From positions 1-64,000 of the forward strand of contig JAYSGB010000012.1 of assembly GCA_041913045.1 (NCBI GenBank): 64,000 bases of DNA. The letters are read 5' to 3'. The notes beneath the pieces are model-generated. The model did not search any database. It had not been told where the DNA came from and saw only the letters and a program-made list of their open reading frames with translations. Position numbers and translations under genes: made by a program. The DNA is from CAMLOF01 sp041913045. GTDB lineage: Bacteria; Pseudomonadota; Gammaproteobacteria; Burkholderiales; Burkholderiaceae_C. Shown one piece after another: positions 57,234-64,000 of this stretch (position 1 is its first letter; every line of letters starts with the position of its first letter).

Positions 57234-58906
57234 CGCTCGACCTCTCGACCCTGGGCTACCGCTGGCGTGGCCTCTACTCGCCTTACCTGAGCTATCGGGA
57301 TGGGGATGTGGTCTTCAAGGAAGGTGGCGCCTGGGTGATGCGCCACGGTCAGCCACAGCCCTTTGCGCTGGGCCAGCAGGATGCAACGCTCAAAGGCCAC
57401 TTGCTCACCGGTGGGGTGTCGGTGGGTGGCATCGGCAGCATGGTGCTCCACGCGAATGGTGCCAATGGGGTGGACGGTGTGGAATTCCGCTTCATGGCCG
57501 ATCGCAACGGCACATTGGCTACGGCGCTGATGAATACCGACCGCGCGGCAGCCGACTACCACAGCGCCAACTTCTTCATGGCTGCACTCATGAACGACGG
57601 CTCGGTACGTGCCTGGGGCCGGGCGCTTGCTGGCCAGCAGGGGACGGGTAGCACCGGCGACATCAGCCGTACCTTCCCGGCGCGGGTGGCATTTCCACCT
57701 GGTACGCCCCGCATTGCGTCCATCACCTGCATGTGGGACGAGACCTTCTTCATCGATGCCAGTGGCGGCTTGTGGCACGCCGGGGCCAACAGCGACGGTG
57801 GCTCGCCCACGGCCACCGCCAATCCGGTGCCTCGACGCGTCAATGGGGTGGGCCAGTTGCCGGCCGCTGCCGTGGTCAAGCGGATCTTCACCGGGCACGA
57901 CTGGTACGGCTATCGCATGTTCGCTTGCCTGGATGATGCCGGCCGTGTCTATGTCTGGGGCAACAACCGCTATGGCAGCCTCGGGCTGGGGCACAGCACC
58001 GCTGTCTCCAGTCCCACGCTCGTGCCTTTCACGGTTGATACTCCGATCCGCGAGGTCTTTCTATCAGGCGGCTTTCATGCGGCGAGCTACCTGGTGGACA
58101 CCCAGGGTAAGTTGTGGGTGGCTGGCGAGGCGAACGCCTGTGGCTTTGGCAGTGACCAATTCACCCACCGCCTGCTCATGCCCTGGGGCACCGAAAAGCG
58201 CGTCAAAAAAGTCTTCTGCTCCGAGTCCGACGGCCACTGGGTCGCGGGCGCCCAGTACTACCGCGCCTACGGCGTGCTGCTCGAAGACGGATCGCTCTAC
58301 CGCTGGGGCCATGACAGCGGTCAAATCGGGGGCAGCTGGGGTACGGGTTTCACCGGCGATATCTGGACCGGTCACGCGTTGTTTCCGTACAAGGTGCTCG
58401 ACGGCGTGACCGATGCCTACGCCATCTCCGGGGGTTATGGCAGGACGCTCGCGCTCATGCAAGACGGCACGGTGCGCCACACCGGGTACAACGGCTACAG
58501 CATTGGCGGCGGCAGTGACCGCACCACCTGGGCCACCATCGGCGGGGATTTCCTCACTCAAGTCACCAAGCTGCGGGTGTATGGGAGCAGCTACGGGTCG
58601 TCGGCCATGGCGCTGCGCGCGGATGGCAAGGCGGTGGGCTGGGGCATGGGGGCGACCGGGCAGTGCGGCCATGGGTATGCCGACACGTCCAACGCCCCCT
58701 CGCGTTTCGTGCTCATTGACCGGCCCATCGTCGACTTCTCCCGCTCCGGGTCTATGGGCTGCGGCGAGGGTGGCGAGTACCACAACGGCGCCTACCACTT
58801 CCTCACGGTCGATGGTCAGGTCATGAGCACTGGCAACGGCAGCTATGCACAAACGGGCGATGACGACCACGACCACCGCTACGCGCCGTCGCCCATTCTG
58901 TTCTGA
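57230..58906 (+). CDS. RCC1-repeat tail fibre/receptor-binding candidate 1
   Basis: The 558-aa product has a short N-terminal module (YRWRGLYSPYLSYRDGDVVF) that recalls carbohydrate-binding modules, and then RCC1-like repeats such as DGSVRAWGRAL, AGRVYVWGNNRYGSLGLG and DGSLYRWGHDSGQIGG. They should form a beta propeller. Position among tail genes suggests receptor binding. A paralogue follows. Confidence 0.8.
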   Translation: MTLDLSTLGYRWRGLYSPYLSYRDGDVVFKEGGAWVMRHGQPQPFALGQQDATLKGHLLTGGVSVGGIGSMVLHANGANGVDGVEFRFMADRNGTLATALMNTDRAAADYHSANFFMAALMNDGSVRAWGRALAGQQGTGSTGDISRTFPARVAFPPGTPRIASITCMWDETFFIDASGGLWHAGANSDGGSPTATANPVPRRVNGVGQLPAAAVVKRIFTGHDWYGYRMFACLDDAGRVYVWGNNRYGSLGLGHSTAVSSPTLVPFTVDTPIREVFLSGGFHAASYLVDTQGKLWVAGEANACGFGSDQFTHRLLMPWGTEKRVKKVFCSESDGHWVAGAQYYRAYGVLLEDGSLYRWGHDSGQIGGSWGTGFTGDIWTGHALFPYKVLDGVTDAYAISGGYGRTLALMQDGTVRHTGYNGYSIGGGSDRTTWATIGGDFLTQVTKLRVYGSSYGSSAMALRADGKAVGWGMGATGQCGHGYADTSNAPSRFVLIDRPIVDFSRSGSMGCGEGGEYHNGAYHFLTVDGQVMSTGNGSYAQTGDDDHDHRYAPSPILF

Positions 58907-58945
58907 ATTCCACCGACTTCCATCTCCACTCTTCAAGGACTGTTC

Positions 58946-60592
58946 ATGGGAACCGTTTCTCTGGGCAAGATTGCCTTTACCTGGCGCGGCGCATACGACG
59001 CCAGCGCCACCTACGCCCGCCAGGACGTGGTCGGCCACCACGGCGACAGCTTTGTGTGTCTCGCGGACGCCACCACGGGCGTGGCGCCGCACGCCGATTC
59101 CCCAGCTTGGGATCTGTTTGCCCAAGGCACGCAAGGGGTCTCGAGCCTGCCGGGCGAGGTCATTTACTTCGATGGCAACCAGCTGGTCGCCTTGCCCGCA
59201 GGTCAATCCGGTCAGGTGCTCACCATCGGCGCGCAGGGTGTGCCGGTCTGGGCGACACCCGATGTGCGCTCGGGCACCAAGGCCCTGAAGTTCCCGGAAA
59301 ATGCCATCAACACGCAACCCAACAGCTACCGCCAGTTCGGCCTCATCATGACCGATGGCAGCATCCGCGCCTGGGGGCGCAACGTCAACTTAAAGCTGGG
59401 GGACGGCACCACCTTCGCGCGCTCCTACCCGGCCCGCACGGCGTTCCCGCCGGGCTTCCCTGGGGCAGACAAGCTTTATTACAGCCACGACACCAACGGC
59501 TACTGCATCGACAAGAACGGCCAGCTCTGGGGCTGGGGGTTCAATGGCTATGGCCAGCTCGGCACCGGCAATACGACCAACCAGCCGGTCCCCTACAACA
59601 TGAGCGCCAACGCCAGCAACTCGATCGCCGGCAAAACCGTGGTGCAAGTCGCGCAAAATTGCGGTGTCGAGGGCTACAACAGCACCCTGGTGCTTTGCAG
59701 CGATGGCACGGTGCATGCCTGTGGCTACAACGCCCACGGCCAGCTGGGCTTGGGTGACACTACCCAGCGCAATAACTTCGTGCAGTTGCCGGTGCTTTCT
59801 GGCATCACGCACATTGCGGCTGGCCGGGAGCGTTACACCGCCTGCTACGCCGTCAAGAACGACGGCACCCTGTACTCGTGGGGTTACAACGGTAACGGCC
59901 AGCTGGGCGACGGCACCACCAACCAAGCCAACGTCGCCATGCCACGCGCGGGCGGCAGCCTCGCCGGTAAAACCCTCGTCAAGGTCTTCGGCGGCTATGT
60001 CCATGCGTTTGCTCTGGACAGCACCGGCGCCTTGCATGCTTGGGGCACCAACGACTACGGGCAACTGGGCAATGGCAATCTCGCCAACCAGTTCACCCCG
60101 GTGCAGGTGGCCACCAACGTGGCCGATGTCTATGCCGGCAGCTACGACTACCCGCTCACCTATCTCAAGAAAACCGACAAAACCCTGTGGGCCTGTGGGG
60201 CCGGTGCGTACTGGGGCAATGCCAGCGGCAGCAACAGCGGCAACTTCGTGCAAGTCCCTGTAGGAAATACGGTGGTCAAGGCCGTGCACGGCGGTACCGG
60301 TTCATACAACTACGGCGCTGCTTTATTGGAAAACGGCACCGTCTGCGCCTGGGGCTACAACGGCAACGGGGCGCTGGGACTTGGCGACGCCACCAACCGC
60401 AGCAGTGTGGAATTGGTGCGCATTGCGCAGCGCCGTGTGGTCGACATCTCATCCTACGGCTCAAGTTCCGAGCAGGGCCTGGTATTTCTGCTCGACGATG
60501 GTCAGGTGCTGGCCAGTGGTTATGCGGGCGAGGCGCAGTTGCCCGAGGACGACAGCGAAACGAGCTACGTGCCTTACCCGGTGATCCTTTGA
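58946..60592 (+). CDS. RCC1-repeat tail fibre/receptor-binding candidate 2
   Basis: The 548-aa product has an N-terminal module (FTWRGAYDASATYARQDVVG) like that of its neighbour, and about seven to eight RCC1-type repeats, for example GQLWGWGFNGYGQLGTG, DGTLYSWGYNGNGQLGDG and GALHAWGTNDYGQLGNG. These build a propeller. The repeats are more regular than in the first protein. Likely the second fibre tip. Confidence 0.82.
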   Translation: MGTVSLGKIAFTWRGAYDASATYARQDVVGHHGDSFVCLADATTGVAPHADSPAWDLFAQGTQGVSSLPGEVIYFDGNQLVALPAGQSGQVLTIGAQGVPVWATPDVRSGTKALKFPENAINTQPNSYRQFGLIMTDGSIRAWGRNVNLKLGDGTTFARSYPARTAFPPGFPGADKLYYSHDTNGYCIDKNGQLWGWGFNGYGQLGTGNTTNQPVPYNMSANASNSIAGKTVVQVAQNCGVEGYNSTLVLCSDGTVHACGYNAHGQLGLGDTTQRNNFVQLPVLSGITHIAAGRERYTACYAVKNDGTLYSWGYNGNGQLGDGTTNQANVAMPRAGGSLAGKTLVKVFGGYVHAFALDSTGALHAWGTNDYGQLGNGNLANQFTPVQVATNVADVYAGSYDYPLTYLKKTDKTLWACGAGAYWGNASGSNSGNFVQVPVGNTVVKAVHGGTGSYNYGAALLENGTVCAWGYNGNGALGLGDATNRSSVELVRIAQRRVVDISSYGSSSEQGLVFLLDDGQVLASGYAGEAQLPEDDSETSYVPYPVIL

Positions 60593-61134
60593 TGCCGAAC
60601 GCCGCATTGTCTGAGGCCATCAAGGAAGCCTACGCCAGCGCGCCATCGGAGCAGATCATCCTGCATACCCTGGAGTTGCGCCATCCGGCCTTTGTCGATG
60701 AAACAGGGCAGCTGGTTGCCATTCGGGTGGTGCGCGACACCGGTGATCTGTGGGCTCGGCTGGAATCTCAAGCGCCGCTGCAAGCCGGCGAGCGCGTGCA
60801 GTTCGTCGCCATGGGCTTTGAGCTGGATTTGCCGCCAGTGGACACCATGCCCGTGCCGGAAATCACCGTAACGCTGGATAACGTCTCGCGAGAAATCGTG
60901 CGCCACCTGGACGCAGCCGCCGAGTCGCAGTCGGTGATCGAGGTGACTTACCGGCCCTACCTCTCGACCGATCTGGAAGGGCCGCAGATGGACCCGCCCA
61001 TCCACCTGGTGCTCACGGAAGTGGAGGCCGACATCTTTCGAGTAACCGGTCGGGCGCGCATGCTGGACGTCGGCAACAAGGCCTTTCCTGGCATCAGCTA
61101 CACCGCCAAGACCTTCCCGGGCTTGACCCGATGA
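60592..61134 (+). CDS. DUF1833 family tail protein
   Basis: The 180-aa product begins MPNAALSEAIKEAYASAPSE and shows the DUF1833 pattern with HTLELRHPAFVD and PFxAxGFELDLPP-like strands (VAMGFELDLPPVDT). It is common in siphovirus tip clusters and takes the place of lambda gpL. It starts on the last base of the RCC1 stop. Confidence 0.82.
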   Translation: MPNAALSEAIKEAYASAPSEQIILHTLELRHPAFVDETGQLVAIRVVRDTGDLWARLESQAPLQAGERVQFVAMGFELDLPPVDTMPVPEITVTLDNVSREIVRHLDAAAESQSVIEVTYRPYLSTDLEGPQMDPPIHLVLTEVEADIFRVTGRARMLDVGNKAFPGISYTAKTFPGLTR

Positions 61135-61547
61135 GCCCGACACCCCATTGGGCGGCCGAGTACATCGGTCGGCCCTGGCAGGCCGGTGCGCGTGGGCCGG
61201 ATGCGTTCGATTGCTGGGGCCTGTTCCTGGTCATCCAGCTTGACCATTTCGGCCGAGAGCTCCCCGAAATCCCGGTGGACGCCAACGACCTGCGCACCGT
61301 GATGACCACCTTCCGTGACCATCCCGAGCGACAGCGCTGGGTGACCGTGGCGCAACCCGCCGAAGGCGATGCCGTGTTGCTGCGCCAATCCCGCCACCCG
61401 GTGCATGTGGGCGTGTGGCTCGCGGTCGATGGCGGTGGTGTGCTCCACGCGGTCAAGGACGCTGGCGTCGTGTTCCAGAAGCTGCCCGAACTCCTGCTGC
61501 ACGGCTGGCGGGTCGAAGGCTACTACCGATTTGTGGAGAACACGTGA
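61131..61547 (+). CDS. NlpC/P60-type tail peptidase (gpK-like)
   Basis: The 138-aa product has catalytic C28 in FDCWGLF and H92 in HVGVWL, the NlpC/P60 pair. It likely cuts peptidoglycan peptides during DNA entry. It overlaps DUF1833 and the TipJ gene by ATGA and GTGA. Confidence 0.88.
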   Translation: MSPTPHWAAEYIGRPWQAGARGPDAFDCWGLFLVIQLDHFGRELPEIPVDANDLRTVMTTFRDHPERQRWVTVAQPAEGDAVLLRQSRHPVHVGVWLAVDGGGVLHAVKDAGVVFQKLPELLLHGWRVEGYYRFVENT

Positions 61548-63835
61548 TTCACGCCGAGCAAAGCGCTGTCGTACTTTTACGCAACCCCTTCCAGCCCAGT
61601 CAGCGCGAGGTGATGGTGGCCCACCCGAGCCAGACCATCCGCCAGTGGCTCGGTGCCCAGGGCATTGCAGAATTCGATCAGCCCACCGTTTGCATCAAGA
61701 ACGGCGCCCCTGTATTGCGTGCCGATTGGGCGGTCACACCGATCGATGGCGTGGTGCTCTTCATCACCCTGCCGCAGGGCGGGGGAGGTGGAGGCGGTGG
61801 CAAGAACCCGTTGCGTACGGTTCTGATGATCGCGGTGATGGTGGTCGCCACGGTCTATGGCGGCCCCTTGGGCGCCAGCCTGGGATTCAGCGGCAACCTG
61901 GCCACAGCCGTTGGATCGGCCATCATCATGACGGCAGGTTCCGCCTTGGTCAGTGCCCTGGTGCCACTGCCCACGCCCAACATGCCGTCCTTTGCCGGTT
62001 CGGGCGGGAGTCTGGCGCAACCATCGCCCACCTACAGCCTGCAAGGCCAGGGCAACTATGCGCGGCTGGCCCACCCCATCCCGGTCGTCTACGGTCGCCA
62101 TCTGGTCTATCCGGACTTGGCCGCCACGCCCTATGGCGAATACCAGGGGAATGAACAGTTCCTGCACCAACTGCACTGCATCGGCCTGGGCGAATACGAC
62201 ATCGAGCAGATCCGCATCGAGGACACGCCAATGTCCTCGTTCGAGGAAGTGACCTACCAGATCGTGCCACCCGGCAGTCCGGTCACGCTCTTCAACCCGG
62301 ATGTGGTGACTGCCCCCGAGGTCGCCGGGCAGGAACTGCTGGCTGGCACCTGGACCGGGGGCTTTGCCATCAACCCTGCTGACAGTGAAGTCACCCATAT
62401 CGGCATCGACATCCTACTGCCGCGCGGGCTGTATTACGCCAATGACGCCGGCGGCCTGGACAGTCGCAGTGCCAGCTGGAGGGTCGAAGCCCGGGCCATC
62501 GATTCCGAGGGAGATCCACTGAACGACTGGTTCACGCTGGGCAATGAGAGCCTGACCGCTGCCACCACCACGCCGCAGCGGCGCACTTACCGTTATCCCA
62601 TTGCAGCAGGGCGATACGAAGTGCGTGCCACGCGGCTCGATGGCAAAGACACCAACTCACGCGCCGGGCACGAAGTGCGCTGGGGCGAGGCCCGGGGCTA
62701 TCTGGCCGGCGGTATCACTTTCCCTGACAACGTCACACTGCTCGCCATCCGCATGCGCGCCACCGACAACCTGTCGCAGCGCTCCAGTCGGCTCATCAAC
62801 TGCATCGTCACGCGCAAGCTGCCGGTGTGGTCGGTGGACTCTGGCTGGTCTGCTGCCGTGCCCACGCGGTCAATCGCCTGGGCCTTTGCCGACATCCTGC
62901 GCGCGAGCTACGGCGCCAAGCTGCCGGATGCCCGGATCGATCTCGCCGCCTTGGCGCAACTGGATCAGGTCTGGGCCGGTCGGGGTGATCGGTTCGATGG
63001 TGTCTTTGACCAGCAGGTCACCGTCTGGGAGGCGCTGACCCGGGTCGCCCGCTGTGGCCGGGCGGTGCCTTTCCTGCAAGGTGGCATCGTGCGTCTGGTG
63101 CGGGACGAAGCCCGGCTATTGCCGGTGGCACTCTTCAGTCCGCGCAACATCGTCAAGAACAGCCTCAAGATCCAGTACGTGATGCCGGGCGAAGAGACGG
63201 CGGACGCGGTGACGGTGGAATACTTCAGCAGCCGCACCTGGAAGCCCGATGAAGTGACGGTGAGCCTGCCGGGCTCCAGCAGCACCAATCCGGCCAAGCT
63301 GCGCCTCTTTGGCTGCACCACCGAAGCCCATGCCGTGCGCGAGGGGCTGTATCTGGCGGCGGCCAACCGCTACCGCCGCCGCATCATCACCTTGCGCACC
63401 GAGCTCGAAGGCCTGATTCCGACCTATGGCGATCTGATCGCCATAGCCCATGACATGCCCAGTTGGGGCGCGGGCGGCGAGATCGTTGCCTGGGATGCCG
63501 ACACAAAAACCGCCAAGCTGTCCGAGCCGATCGCATTTGTCGATGGGCAAGAACATGTAATGGCCCTGCGCCAACGCGATGGCGGGGTCAGCGGCCCACA
63601 TGCAGTAACACCGGGAAGTGATGCGCAGCAAGTGGTCTTTGCAGACCTGCCCGACATCCCCATCGAAACCGGCCTGTCGGCCGAGCGCACCCATTTTGCG
63701 TTTGGCAACGCCGTGCAATGGAGCCTGCTGGCACGGGTGATCGCGGTGCGCCCGCGTGGCGAGCAGGTGGAAATCACCTGTGTGGCCGAGCACCCGGCAG
63801 TCCATGACGCCGATAGCAGTGCCCTCCAAATTTGA
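61544..63835 (+). CDS. TipJ-family tail tip host-specificity protein
   Basis: The 763-aa product starts with GTG overlapping the NlpC stop. It has a glycine run and membrane-like segment (about 75-140: TLPQGGGGGGGGKNPLR, VLMIAVMVVATVYGG), then TipJ/gpJ core motifs such as HPIPVVYGRHLVYPDLA and beta-rich domains. It forms the tip hub and contributes to host range. Confidence 0.88.
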   Translation: MIHAEQSAVVLLRNPFQPSQREVMVAHPSQTIRQWLGAQGIAEFDQPTVCIKNGAPVLRADWAVTPIDGVVLFITLPQGGGGGGGGKNPLRTVLMIAVMVVATVYGGPLGASLGFSGNLATAVGSAIIMTAGSALVSALVPLPTPNMPSFAGSGGSLAQPSPTYSLQGQGNYARLAHPIPVVYGRHLVYPDLAATPYGEYQGNEQFLHQLHCIGLGEYDIEQIRIEDTPMSSFEEVTYQIVPPGSPVTLFNPDVVTAPEVAGQELLAGTWTGGFAINPADSEVTHIGIDILLPRGLYYANDAGGLDSRSASWRVEARAIDSEGDPLNDWFTLGNESLTAATTTPQRRTYRYPIAAGRYEVRATRLDGKDTNSRAGHEVRWGEARGYLAGGITFPDNVTLLAIRMRATDNLSQRSSRLINCIVTRKLPVWSVDSGWSAAVPTRSIAWAFADILRASYGAKLPDARIDLAALAQLDQVWAGRGDRFDGVFDQQVTVWEALTRVARCGRAVPFLQGGIVRLVRDEARLLPVALFSPRNIVKNSLKIQYVMPGEETADAVTVEYFSSRTWKPDEVTVSLPGSSSTNPAKLRLFGCTTEAHAVREGLYLAAANRYRRRIITLRTELEGLIPTYGDLIAIAHDMPSWGAGGEIVAWDADTKTAKLSEPIAFVDGQEHVMALRQRDGGVSGPHAVTPGSDAQQVVFADLPDIPIETGLSAERTHFAFGNAVQWSLLARVIAVRPRGEQVEITCVAEHPAVHDADSSALQI

Positions 63836-63846
63836 AAGGAAAGAAG

Positions 63847-64000
63847 ATGAACGAACCCCACCTGATGGATGGCATGGTGGTCATGCCCCATGACGAATTT
63901 GAAACCCTGCTGGAGCGCGCCGCCGAGCGTGGGGCGCGTCACGCATTGTCCGATGTCGGACTGGATGGCCCGGATGCCGCAAACGACATCCGCGAGCTCA
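63847..64000 (+). CDS. DUF6127-like protein (partial, cut by window edge)
   Basis: AAAGGAAAG precedes ATG 63847. The visible 51 residues (MNEPHLMDGMVVMPHDEFET, then LLERAAERGARHALSDVGLD, DAANDIREL) match DUF6127, a small phage protein whose C-terminus, outside the window, usually has a membrane segment. A holin-like role is possible but open. Confidence 0.75.
   Translation, partial: MNEPHLMDGMVVMPHDEFETLLERAAERGARHALSDVGLDGPDAANDIREL

Overview
The window comes from a GC-rich betaproteobacterium of the order Burkholderiales, most likely the family Comamonadaceae (Acidovorax-like). This rests on gene order and protein sequence: tuf, tRNA-Trp, secE, nusG, rplKAJL, rpoBC, then lemA, an M48 protease, rsmB, a DUF4390 gene and an NtrYX-like pair. 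No database search was possible, so family names rest on recognised motifs and gene order.

Positions 1-19232 are conserved chromosome, all on the + strand: the end of EF-Tu, tRNA-Trp, SecE and NusG, four 50S proteins, the RNA polymerase beta and beta' subunits, a membrane protein/protease pair (LemA and an HtpX-like M48 peptidase), 16S rRNA methyltransferase RsmB, a small secreted protein, a sensor kinase and its short response regulator, and tRNA-Phe with its own terminator. Several factor-independent hairpins punctuate it: after nusG, between rplL and rpoB, after rpoC and after tRNA-Phe.

From about 19.4 kb to beyond the right edge lies a prophage of lambda-like siphovirus build. Its left end holds palindromes, a leftward operon of unrecognised genes and a divergent XRE repressor/ImmA-type peptidase pair. 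A translationally coupled recombination operon follows (small protein, DUF2924, large serine recombinase, ParB-like HTH protein), closed by a terminator. Next comes a replication/recombination cassette (HTH protein, Sak4-like ATPase, partner protein, SF2 helicase, Cas4-like nuclease, P4-type primase-helicase, RuvC-like resolvase) with an iteron-rich palindromic region at 34.5 kb. Two ParB-N/DNA methyltransferase paralogues bracket an M15 peptidase. A leftward accessory operon (39.5-41.9 kb) carries a 42-bp element three times.

From 42.0 kb the virion genes run in lambda order: small and large terminase, gpW, portal, S49 protease with a nested scaffold start, decoration protein, major capsid, connector proteins, tail tube, and a tail chaperone with a -1 slippery heptamer. 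A leftward cargo block (nuclease-like protein and CcdAB toxin-antitoxin) interrupts the tail genes. Then come tape measure, tail proteins, two RCC1-propeller fibre candidates, DUF1833, NlpC/P60 and TipJ-type host-specificity protein. A DUF6127-like gene is cut by the window edge. The packaging, head, tail and recombination genes look intact, so the prophage may be functional, but its right end and attachment sites are not visible.
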